Program-made: the position numbers and the translations under genes
The notes under the pieces: model-generated
Database searches by the model: none
The model's input: the letters and a program-made list of their open reading frames with translations, nothing else
Told to the model about the DNA's origin: nothing
Assembly: GCF_001279525.1 (NCBI RefSeq)
Contig: NZ_LGDY01000036.1
Coordinates: 1-64,000 of the forward strand
DNA: 64,000 bases
Reading direction: 5' to 3'
Origin: Nocardia sp. NRRL S-836
GTDB lineage: Bacteria; Actinomycetota; Actinomycetes; Mycobacteriales; Pseudonocardiaceae
Shown: positions 13,215 to 28,271 of the stretch, piece after piece
Position numbering within the stretch: position 1 is the stretch's first letter
Layout of the letters: each line of letters starts with the position of its first letter

Positions 13215-13424
13215 GTGCAGCAGAGCAGGAAGGTAGTGCTGACCGGCGGGCCACGGGTGCTCGACGGTGAGGTGGTGGAACTGGCGGACGGGCTGGACGC
13301 GAAGGTCCGCGTCTGGCACGGCGCCGGCCACGAGCACTTCACCCGCAGCGCGGAGAGCAGGCTGGTGGAGGGGGAGCACCTCCCGGTGTTCACCTGGTCG
13401 TACCGGACGAAGATCGCCGAATGA
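13215..13424 (+). CDS. Small DUF5988-like protein
   Basis: 69 aa, GTG start at 13215 chosen because GAAAGG (13201-13206) is well spaced before it; GTG at 13206 is an alternative. The pattern (VLTGGP near the N-terminus, a central HEHF motif preceded by a basic/Gly stretch, and a C-terminal VFTWSYRTKIAE) matches what I remember of the DUF5988 family, small cytosolic proteins often encoded near actinomycete biosynthetic genes. No biochemical role is known to me. It lies 160 nt after the reductive-release PKS in the same direction, so it may have its own promoter; the AT-rich stretch 13131-13160 could supply one. Family assignment is from memory of the pattern, not from a search. Confidence 0.75.
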   Translation: MQQSRKVVLTGGPRVLDGEVVELADGLDAKVRVWHGAGHEHFTRSAESRLVEGEHLPVFTWSYRTKIAE

Positions 13425-13493
13425 GCCTCGCGGCCTCGCCGGGAGTCGGCGGGGCCGGCGGGACGGACCGCGGCGGACGGGTCTTCCCGGGGG

Positions 13494-13522
13494 CCGGTCG
13501 CCGCGGTTTCCGCTGCGACCGG
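13494..13522. terminator. Hairpin between convergent genes
   Basis: CCGGTCGC (13494-13501) pairs with GCGACCGG (13515-13522) around a 13-nt loop that can add an inner CGG/CCG pairing. It lies between the end of the small + strand gene and the end of the - strand XRE regulator, so it could serve both. There is no U-tract. Confidence 0.45.
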
Positions 13523-13526
13523 CGCC

Positions 13527-14312
13527 TCAGGCGTCGACGGGCGTGTACACCACGAGGTGGCACTCCCCGTGGTCGTCCGTGCCGAGCATCACCCTCCGCA
13601 GCCGGACGTGGGTGCCGTCCTCGCGGCGGATCTCGACCACGGCGTCCGCGCCGTCGGCTATGCGTTGGCCGCGCCACAGTTCGTGGAACACCGTGCTCGC
13701 CGTGGTCAGCTCGTGCACGAGTGCGGCCGTCTCCTCGTCGTCGGGGAAGCGGGCCTTTCGCACGCGGAACTCGCCCAACAGCAGTTCGGCCGTCTCCCGC
13801 CAGCGCGGGTGCCGTTCGGCGAACGCCGGATCGGTGAAGAACTCGGCGAGGCGGTTGCGGTTCACCCGCACCCCCAGCGCGTCGCAAGCCTCGGTGTTCG
13901 CGGCCACGACGGTCCAGTGGCGGTCCAGCACGTAGGCCGGGCCCAGGTGCCAGTCGTCCGTCAGCCGACCGAGTGCCGGGTACCGCCTGCCGGCTGCGGC
14001 GGAGTGCGGCGGGTTGCGGCCGGTCAGCCGGTACAGGTGGGCTCGTTCGGCGGGAGTGAGTCTGAGCGCGTGACTCACGGCGTCGAGCACCGCGTCGGAG
14101 ACCTTGATGTCGCGGCCCTGTTCGAGCCACGTGTACCAGGACGCGCTGACGCCGGCCAGCGCCGCCACCTCTTCTCGCCGCAACCCCGGTGTGCCGCGCC
14201 TGCCGGTGGACACCAGGCCGACATCTTCCGGTGAAAGGCGCGCCCTGCGTGAATGCAGGAACTCCCTGCGCATCTTCTTCTTCAGCGGATTGTTCAGCAG
14301 GACCACCGGCAT
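13527..14312 (-). CDS. XRE-family regulator with MmyB-like ligand-binding domain
   Basis: 261 aa. The N-terminal HTH_31-type DNA-binding domain carries TPGLRREEVAALAGVS and WYTWLEQGRDIKVSD. The C-terminal half (about residues 110-260: AYVLDRHWTVVAANTEA, then a DP and LWRGQRIADGA stretch) looks like the MmyB-type ligand-binding domain of actinomycete regulators. The start is uncertain: ATG at 14312 has a poor ribosome site, and ATG at 14273, just before MRREFLHSRRARLSP, has a purine-rich leader. It is divergent from and clearly paralogous to the regulator at 14727. Its place in the PKS cluster suggests pathway control, but the ligand is unknown. Confidence 0.88.
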   Translation of the reverse strand: MPVVLLNNPLKKKMRREFLHSRRARLSPEDVGLVSTGRRGTPGLRREEVAALAGVSASWYTWLEQGRDIKVSDAVLDAVSHALRLTPAERAHLYRLTGRNPPHSAAAGRRYPALGRLTDDWHLGPAYVLDRHWTVVAANTEACDALGVRVNRNRLAEFFTDPAFAERHPRWRETAELLLGEFRVRKARFPDDEETAALVHELTTASTVFHELWRGQRIADGADAVVEIRREDGTHVRLRRVMLGTDDHGECHLVVYTPVDA

Positions 14313-14393
14313 CCCCCGAGTCGACGTGGCCTATCTCCACCCAGCCTATTGGTCACCGCAAGACCTGGCCTCCATCCGTTCGACCCGGCTTTG

Positions 14394-14409
14394 TGTGATG
14401 AGGGTCACA
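14394..14409. promoter_or_regulatory. Perfect Crp-type palindrome
   Basis: TGTGATGAGGGTCACA reads TGTGA-N6-TCACA, the classical Crp consensus, and sits in the 414-bp spacer (14313-14726) between two divergent XRE regulators. It is 82 nt from the start of the left gene and 317 nt from the right one, so it is better placed for the left gene. Nothing else in this spacer was recognised apart from AT-richer stretches that may hold promoters. Confidence 0.6.
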
Positions 14410-14726
14410 TTTGTTTCCGGAGTGGTAAGAAAGTCTCTTCACGGAACGTGACCTGCCGTGTCTGTTGCCCATCTACCCAGGTCAGGGCGTGATCCGGGGT
14501 TCGATTATTGCTCTTGCGCGATCTCGATCAGAGTAATCGCTTCGCGCTTCACCGCTGGTATATGCGCGCTCCGTGATCATTCAAGGCCGACAATGATTTG
14601 CGTTCGGCCGTCCGAGTGAAGGTGTCGTGGCGCGCCTTTCCGCATCTCTTCCGCATCAATCTCAAGATATGCCCGGCGCTTCCTGGGACGTTGCTGTGGT
14701 GTCGGCGGGCGCCCTACTTTCGAAGT

Positions 14727-15587
14727 ATGAACCAGACGACTTCACGAACACGGGGTGCGCACGTCCGCAGACAGGAGTTACGTGATTTCCTCCGCTCTTG
14801 CCGGGCCAGGCTGGCCCCCAGTGACGTGGGGCTGCCGGTCGACGGACGCCGCCGCACACCGGGCCTGCGCCGCGAGGAGGTGGCCGTGCTGGCCGGCGTC
14901 GGGCTGTCCTGGTACACGTGGCTGGAGCAGGGCAAGGACATCAAGGTGTCCGAACGCGTGCTCGACTCCGTGAGCCAGGCGCTCAGGTTGTCCCACGCGG
15001 AACGGGTGCACCTGTTCCACCTGGCTGGCCTGGCACCGCCGACCGGCGCCGGCGAGCCGTTCGAAGGCGACGTGAACGGGCTGAGCCCGCTGGTCGACGG
15101 CTGGTTGCCCAACCCCGCGTACCTGCTGGACCGCTACTGGAACGTCGTCATCGCCAACGCGGCGGCGCACAAGTCGTTCCACGTCGCCGCGTCGCACGAG
15201 AACTGCTTCCACTCGTTCTTCCTCGACCCCAGGACCACCGAGTTCTACCCGCAGGAGGAGCAGCTGGCGCGGGAGCTCGTGGCGCAGCTGCGCGACCAGA
15301 TCGCGCGTTATCCGGACGACCCGGTGCTCCAGCGCCTGGTGCTGGAGCTGTCCGCGGCCAGCGACCGCTTCGTGTCGTTGTGGCAGCTCCAGGAACTCGT
15401 CGAGGTGCCGTTGCGCTCCCTGCAGTTCTGCCACCCCGTCGTGGGCGTCCTCACCCTGGAGCAGGTGGTGCTGTCCCCGGCCGACCGGCCCGACCACCGG
15501 CTCGTCATCCACATCCCCGACCCCTCGACCGACACGGCCCAGCGGCTGAGCTGGCTGGATCGGCTGGTGGTGCCAGTACCACGATAA
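14727..15587 (+). CDS. XRE-family regulator with MmyB-like ligand-binding domain, containing an early TTA codon
   Basis: 286 aa from ATG 14727 (MNQTTSRTRGAHVRRQEL). The HTH domain contains TPGLRREEVAVLAGVG and WYTWLEQGKDIKVSE, nearly the same as its divergent neighbour, followed by the ligand-binding half (AYLLDRYWNVVIANAAA). Codon 18 is TTA (14778-14780), very rare in DNA of this GC content; in Streptomyces such codons make translation depend on the bldA tRNA. It ends 230 nt before the Mn transporter gene. It is probably a pathway or developmental regulator; no target can be named. Confidence 0.9.
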   Translation: MNQTTSRTRGAHVRRQELRDFLRSCRARLAPSDVGLPVDGRRRTPGLRREEVAVLAGVGLSWYTWLEQGKDIKVSERVLDSVSQALRLSHAERVHLFHLAGLAPPTGAGEPFEGDVNGLSPLVDGWLPNPAYLLDRYWNVVIANAAAHKSFHVAASHENCFHSFFLDPRTTEFYPQEEQLARELVAQLRDQIARYPDDPVLQRLVLELSAASDRFVSLWQLQELVEVPLRSLQFCHPVVGVLTLEQVVLSPADRPDHRLVIHIPDPSTDTAQRLSWLDRLVVPVPR

Positions 15588-15817
15588 GAAGACACTGGTC
15601 GTCCTCACACCTGGTCAATACGTTCGACGATGGGGTCTGCGCTGGACTGGCGGCGCACCACTGGGGACAGATCCGCTCGCGATGAGGTGTGTGCCGCCGC
15701 CCCCTCCCTCGACGACGCGGGCGCACGGTGGGTCTTCTGTCCGCGCGGACCTCTCCGGCTCCGGCGAGTCTTCTGGACCGCGCGGAGCACACGTGTGTCT
15801 TCGGGGGAGAGGACGTG

Positions 15818-17050
15818 ATGATGGTGTGGACCTCGCGTCGCAGGGCTGTCCGGCCCGCGACCGGATCCGCGGCGACGGCCATCGGGCCGGCTTTCGTGGT
15901 GGCGGTGGCCTATGTGGACCCCGGCAACTTCGCGACCAACACCGCGGGCGGTGCCACCTACGGCTACCTGCTGCTGTGGGTGATCGTGAGCGCCAGCGCG
16001 CTGGCCATGTTCGTGCAGCACCAGTCGGCCAAGCTCGGGGTGGCGACCGGGCGGAACCTGGCCGAGCTCTGCCGGGAGCACTACCCGCGACCGGTGACCC
16101 GCCTGCTGTGGGTGCAGGCGGAGCTGGTGGCCATGGCCACCGACCTGGCGGAGTTCGTGGGTGCCGCGGTGGCGCTGAACCTGCTGTTCGGCGTGCCGTT
16201 GCTGCACGGCGCGATCATCGCGGCGGTGGTGTCGGCCGGGCTGCTCGCGCTGGCGCCGTCGAGCCGCAGGCGCTTCGAGACGGTGATCGGCGGGATGCTG
16301 GTGGTCGTGCTGGCCGGCTTCGGCTACCAGGCGCTCGCGCTGGGGCCGCTCGACGGTCTGGCGGGTGGGCTGGTGCCGGGCTTCGCGGGCGTGGACAGCG
16401 TGCTGCTGGCCACCGGCATGCTCGGCGCCACGGTGATGCCGCACGTCATCTACCTCCACTCGGCGCTCACCCAGCACCTGCACTCACCCGACGTGGCCGC
16501 GCAACGGCGGCTGATGCGCGCGGCCAAGGCGGACATCGGTGTCGCTCTGGGGCTCGCGGCGCTCGTCAACGCCACCATGCTGGTGGTGGCGGCGGGCGCG
16601 CTGCACGGCACCGGCGTCGGCGAGTCGCTGGAGGAGGTGCACGCCGGGCTCGGTAGCGCGCTCGGATCCGGGGCGGCGCTCGCGTTCGCACTGGCACTGC
16701 TGGCCTCCGGTCTGGCGGCGTCCAGCGTGGGCACCTACTCCGGGCAGGTGGTGATGGAGGGCTTCCTGCGCAGGCGGATACCGCTGTGGTCGCGCAGGTT
16801 GCTCACGATGGCGCCTCCGCTGGCGGTGCTGGCGTTCGGCGTCGACCCGACGCGCGCGCTCGTCCTCAGCCAGGTGGTGCTGTCGTTCGGCATCCCGTTC
16901 GCCCTGGTCCCGCTCGTGCTGCTGGGCAGGCGGCGGGACGTCATGGGCGCGTTGACGAACCATCGCGCGACGACGGTCGCCGGTGTGGTGGCGGCGCTGC
17001 TGGTCTCGGGGCTCAACGTGTTCCTCGTGGTCCGGGCAGTCACCGCATGA
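15818..17050 (+). CDS. mntH: NRAMP-family divalent metal (Mn2+) transporter
   Basis: 410 aa, polytopic, about 11 hydrophobic segments. The family metal-site motifs are both present: DPGN in the first transmembrane helix (residues 34-37) and MPH in helix 6 (207-209). These are the residues that coordinate Mn2+/Fe2+ in characterised NRAMP proteins, which import metal with protons across the inner membrane. The start is one of three adjacent codons (GTG 15815, ATG 15818, ATG 15821) behind a GGGGGAGAGG ribosome site at 15803-15812. The stop overlaps the start of the LuxR-type gene by 4 bases (ATGA), so the two are co-translated. I looked for an Mn riboswitch in the 230-nt leader and saw none. Confidence 0.93.
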   Translation: MMVWTSRRRAVRPATGSAATAIGPAFVVAVAYVDPGNFATNTAGGATYGYLLLWVIVSASALAMFVQHQSAKLGVATGRNLAELCREHYPRPVTRLLWVQAELVAMATDLAEFVGAAVALNLLFGVPLLHGAIIAAVVSAGLLALAPSSRRRFETVIGGMLVVVLAGFGYQALALGPLDGLAGGLVPGFAGVDSVLLATGMLGATVMPHVIYLHSALTQHLHSPDVAAQRRLMRAAKADIGVALGLAALVNATMLVVAAGALHGTGVGESLEEVHAGLGSALGSGAALAFALALLASGLAASSVGTYSGQVVMEGFLRRRIPLWSRRLLTMAPPLAVLAFGVDPTRALVLSQVVLSFGIPFALVPLVLLGRRRDVMGALTNHRATTVAGVVAALLVSGLNVFLVVRAVTA

Positions 17051-18069
17051 CCGGGGCGCACGACATCACCGGGAGGACCGCGGCGGACTGGGCCGCGGGT
17101 CTCCCGAGGGCGCTGGACGGGAGTTGCGCGGCCTACCGGTGGGCGGTCGGCCACGGCGGCGAGTTCACCTGCGCGGAGGCGGCGGCCGCACTGGGACTGA
17201 CCCCTGAGCAGGGTGAGCGGACGATCGCGAACCTGCTCGCGTTCAGGATGATCAGGCAAACGAACGAGGGCCGGTACCTGCCGATCGAACCGGATGTCGC
17301 GATGAACACCGTGTTGCCACTCGCGGAACTGGAGGTGCTGGAACGGCAGGCCGAGCTCTACCGTTTGCGAGAAGAGCTGAGAAATGCCTCCGAACAATTC
17401 TGTGAGAACCGTTCCGGCTCATCCGGGTGGGGGGTGGTGCAGGACGTCGTCACGGTCCGCGCGCTGCTCAGGGAGGCGGCCGCCAACGCCTCCTCCGAGG
17501 TGCTGGCCATCCAGCCGGGCGGCCCCCGCTCGACCCACGAGCTGCGCGAAGCGGAGGAGCGCGACCGGCGGATGCTGGCACGGGGGGTGCGGATGCGGGT
17601 GCTCTACCAGCACACGGCCCGCTTCGACTCGAACACCCGCGAGCACGCCGCGAAGCTCATCGGCGAAGGCGCCGAGTTCCGCACCGCGGAGGCGCTGTTC
17701 GACCGGCTCATCATCTTCGACCGGGCCACGGCGTTCGTGCCGGCACGAGGAGAGGGACCGGGAGCTGCGACGGTCGTGCGCGACCTCGCACTGGTGAGCT
17801 TCCTGCACTCCTGCTTCGAACACGCCTGGATCAGCGCCAAGGAGTTCGACACGCGGCGCGTGGTGCCGCACGTGATCAGTGACGACCTCAAGGACGAGAT
17901 CGTCACGATGCTCGTGGCCGGCGCCAAGGACGACGCCATCGCCCGCAGACTGGGCCTGTCCGTGCGCACCTGCCGCAAGCACATCGGCCGGCTCATGCAG
18001 AGGTTCGGCGCGACGAGCCGGTTCCAGCTGGGCTACGCCGTGCGGGAGATGCAGCAGGACGAGTCCTGA
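17047..18069 (+). CDS. LuxR-type transcriptional regulator with TrmB-like N-terminus
   Basis: 340 aa, ATG 17047 overlapping the transporter stop. The N-terminus (about 1-110) looks like a winged-helix plus coiled coil (ELEVLERQAELYRLREELRNASEQ). The middle holds a TrmB/phospholipase-D-like sensor region (REAAANASSEVLAIQPGG, then LARGVRMRVLYQ). The C-terminal about 65 residues are a LuxR HTH (VAGAKDDAIARRLGLSVRT, then CRKHIGRLMQRFGATSRFQL). This architecture is common for stand-alone regulators in actinomycete secondary-metabolite clusters. Overlap with mntH suggests it senses or responds to metal or stress state, but it may regulate the PKS genes; this is inference. Confidence 0.88.
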   Translation: MTGAHDITGRTAADWAAGLPRALDGSCAAYRWAVGHGGEFTCAEAAAALGLTPEQGERTIANLLAFRMIRQTNEGRYLPIEPDVAMNTVLPLAELEVLERQAELYRLREELRNASEQFCENRSGSSGWGVVQDVVTVRALLREAAANASSEVLAIQPGGPRSTHELREAEERDRRMLARGVRMRVLYQHTARFDSNTREHAAKLIGEGAEFRTAEALFDRLIIFDRATAFVPARGEGPGAATVVRDLALVSFLHSCFEHAWISAKEFDTRRVVPHVISDDLKDEIVTMLVAGAKDDAIARRLGLSVRTCRKHIGRLMQRFGATSRFQLGYAVREMQQDES

Positions 18070-18392
18070 CGAATTCCCGGACCCGGCCCGTGGCGGGGCC
18101 GCGATTCGTCGTGCCCTCAACCGGACGGCTCATTTCGGCCGGGTACGACAAAGGCGCTCCGGAACAGGAAGTGCAGCTACATGTCCGGGTGGCCGGTGGA
18201 GTTCGGGCTGATTTTCCGTTTAGGCTCGGAAATGACCGGAACAAGCAGATTTGGGGGAAAGAAGATGCTGGTTCAACGTGGTGGGCACCTTTCCGTGCAC
18301 GACACCGGATGGGGCCGGCGGAGGTGACCGGCTGCCCCTGCGGCACTGCCCTTCCCGGCACGAACGAGGCGGACACCCGACCGAGGTGAGTC
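18070..18392. other. Intergenic leader of the SARP gene
   Basis: 323 bp with no convincing gene. A short imperfect GC hairpin (about 18081-18101) follows the LuxR-gene stop and may terminate it. An AT-richer stretch around 18205-18265 is the likely promoter area for the SARP gene. Confidence 0.4.
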
Positions 18393-19187
18393 ATGTGGTT
18401 TGAAGTGCTGGGCCCGTTGCGGGTCCACGACGGCGGTCACGGGGTGCGGCTCGGCGGGGTGCGCAGGTCCGCAGCACTGGGCTACCTGCTCCTGCACCAC
18501 AACGAGGTGGTGCCGGTGGGCAGGCTGATGGATGCGATCTGGCCGACGGCGGCGCCGCGGACGGCCAGGCAGGTCCTGCACAACGCGGTCTTCCGGCTGC
18601 GTGCGGCGCTCGCGAGCACGTCCCGTCCGAACCCGCCCCGGCTGCTGCGGCACGGTCCCGGCTACGTCCTCAGCGTGGAGGACGACCGGGTCGACCTCGC
18701 CCGCTTCCGCGCTCTGACCGAGCGGGGCAGGGCGGAGCTGGCGGCCGGGCACTGGGACCGGGCGTCGGCCACCCTGCGTGCGGCGCTGGACCAGTGGCGT
18801 GGACCGGCACTGGCCGACCTCGTCGAGCACGGCTACGCCTGGCCGGAGATCAGGGCCCTGCACAACGCCCGGATCGCGGCGGTCGAGCTCCGCGTGGAGG
18901 CGGACATGGCGGCGCACCGCTACCGGGACGTCATCGGCGACCTGGAGGCGCTGGTCGAGGCCGAACCGCTGCGCGAGCGGACGTGCGGCAACCTCATGCT
19001 CGCGCTGTACCGGTGCGGTCGGCAGGTGGACGCACTGGCCGTCTACCGGCGCACACGGGCGGCCTTGGCCGGTGAGCTGGGAGCTGAACCCGGTCCCCGG
19101 TTGCGCGAGCTGGAGCGGGCGATCCTCACACACCGGCTCGAAGCCGACGGCGGGCTCGCTCTGCGAGGCGTTCGCAGCGGGCGATGA
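18393..19187 (+). CDS. SARP-family pathway activator (AfsR/DnrI/RedD type)
   Basis: 264 aa, the usual size of a small SARP. The N-terminal OmpR-type winged helix (about 1-95: MWFEVLGPLRVHDGG, VPVGRLMDAIWPTAAPRTARQ, GPGYVL) is followed by a bacterial transcriptional activation domain (about 100-250: DLARFRALTERGRAEL, AALDQWRGPALADL, LMLALYRCGRQVDALAVYRRT). There is no ATPase domain. Proteins of this kind bind heptameric direct repeats spaced 11 bp upstream of the -10 box and switch on antibiotic clusters. A matching repeat set lies in front of the loading PKS (19969-20011), so that gene is a likely target. Confidence 0.95.
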   Translation: MWFEVLGPLRVHDGGHGVRLGGVRRSAALGYLLLHHNEVVPVGRLMDAIWPTAAPRTARQVLHNAVFRLRAALASTSRPNPPRLLRHGPGYVLSVEDDRVDLARFRALTERGRAELAAGHWDRASATLRAALDQWRGPALADLVEHGYAWPEIRALHNARIAAVELRVEADMAAHRYRDVIGDLEALVEAEPLRERTCGNLMLALYRCGRQVDALAVYRRTRAALAGELGAEPGPRLRELERAILTHRLEADGGLALRGVRSGR

Positions 19188-19266
19188 CCCCGTCTCCGCG
19201 GACGGCGCGGGGCGGCCGGTGACACCGCCGCCGCGCCGTCCCGGGGACGCTGCCGGCGTTCTCATG

Positions 19267-19764
19267 TCACCGCGCGGGGTCGAACGCGGCGAACGAGCCG
19301 TACCGGCCGCGGTGGAACACGAGCGGCTCCGCGGCGGTCTCACCGATCTCCAGTGACAGCGCCCTGGCGACGACGATCACGTGGTCGCCGCCGGGGTGCT
19401 CCGCCTCCACCTCGCACCCGATGCTCGCGACCACGTCCGCCAGCCTCGGCCCGGCCGGCGCCGACGTCCACCGCACACCCGCGAAGCGGTCCACGCCGCG
19501 TGCCGCGAACTGCCTGCTCAGGTGCTCGTGATCGCGGTCGAGAACGTTCACCCGGAACGCGCCGGCCGCCTGGACCACCGGCCACGTGGACGAACCGCGC
19601 TTGACGCAGAACAGCACCAGCGGGGGATCCAGCGACACCGACGTGAACGAGTTGCACGCCATGCCGACCGGACGCCCGAGCGGATCGGTCGCGGTGATCA
19701 CCACGACCCCGGTCGGCAGATGCCCCAGCGTCTGCCGGAAACGCGTGGCGTCGATCGTCTCCAC
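19267..19764 (-). CDS. NAD(P)H:flavin reductase (flavin reductase-like FMN-binding domain)
   Basis: 165 aa. GTG 19764 is chosen because the conserved domain begins at once (RFRQTLGHLPTGVVVITA) and purine-rich ribosome sites precede it. Features of the flavin_reduct family: NSFTSVSLDPPLVLFCVKRGS, FRVNVL, and a C-terminal PLVFHRGRYGSF. Such proteins supply reduced FMN/FAD to a two-component monooxygenase. No monooxygenase partner is visible in the PKS region of this window, so one is expected upstream. It is divergent from the loading PKS across a 300-bp regulatory region. Confidence 0.92.
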   Translation of the reverse strand: METIDATRFRQTLGHLPTGVVVITATDPLGRPVGMACNSFTSVSLDPPLVLFCVKRGSSTWPVVQAAGAFRVNVLDRDHEHLSRQFAARGVDRFAGVRWTSAPAGPRLADVVASIGCEVEAEHPGGDHVIVVARALSLEIGETAAEPLVFHRGRYGSFAAFDPAR

Positions 19765-19968
19765 GTTCGATCCCCGTTCTCCTCGTGCGGTCGAGGGGAA
19801 CGTTAGGCGCACATTCGCCCTGATGGCTGTGACCGCGGCACCAAATGTCCGCCACGGATTTGGACCCTGGGCGCATCGGTCTGCGTCCGTCGTGTCTCCG
19901 CAGCTCAGCGGCATGACCGGCGCTACAAGGAAGGCTGTGCGGCTAACTCTCATCAACGCGCGGAACGC

Positions 19969-20011
19969 GTTATCCGTCGATTAGTGGCGTGTTATCCCGC
20001 CTGCGCAGAAT
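19969..20011 (+). promoter_or_regulatory. Candidate SARP operator and -10 box for the loading PKS
   Basis: Identical heptads GTTATCC at 19969-19975 and 19991-19997 are exactly 22 bp apart, with a weaker heptad ATTAGTG at 19980-19986 on the intermediate 11-bp step. Eight bases after the last heptad comes CAGAAT (20006-20011), a plausible -10 box. SARP sites are known as 11-bp-spaced heptads ending 8 bp upstream of -10, so the fit in spacing is good. The start codon is at 20065. Confidence 0.6.
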
Positions 20012-20064
20012 GAGGATCGGACACGGCAGGGGGCCCGCCCGTCCGCACCCAGAACGGGGGACAC

Positions 20065-28209
<8,145 letters not shown>

Positions 28210-28221
28210 CGGCACGCGCGA

Positions 28222-28256
28222 CCACCGGCGGGCAGCGGCACGCTCCCCGCCGGTGG
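28222..28256. terminator. Hairpin terminator between convergent genes
   Basis: An 11-bp perfect stem, CCACCGGCGGG (28222-28232) with CCCGCCGGTGG (28246-28256), and a 13-nt loop, placed 13 nt after the PKS stop and 16 nt before the end of the convergent amine oxidase gene. Confidence 0.65.
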
Positions 28257-28271
28257 CCGCGCACCATGCGA

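Noticed and set aside
15588..15817. Possible manganese riboswitch before the NRAMP gene.
   Set aside because: I could not find the conserved yybP-ykoY core in the leader.
18090..18389. ORF in the leader of the SARP gene.
   Set aside because: No conserved pattern; it covers an AT-rich promoter-like area and has no ribosome site.
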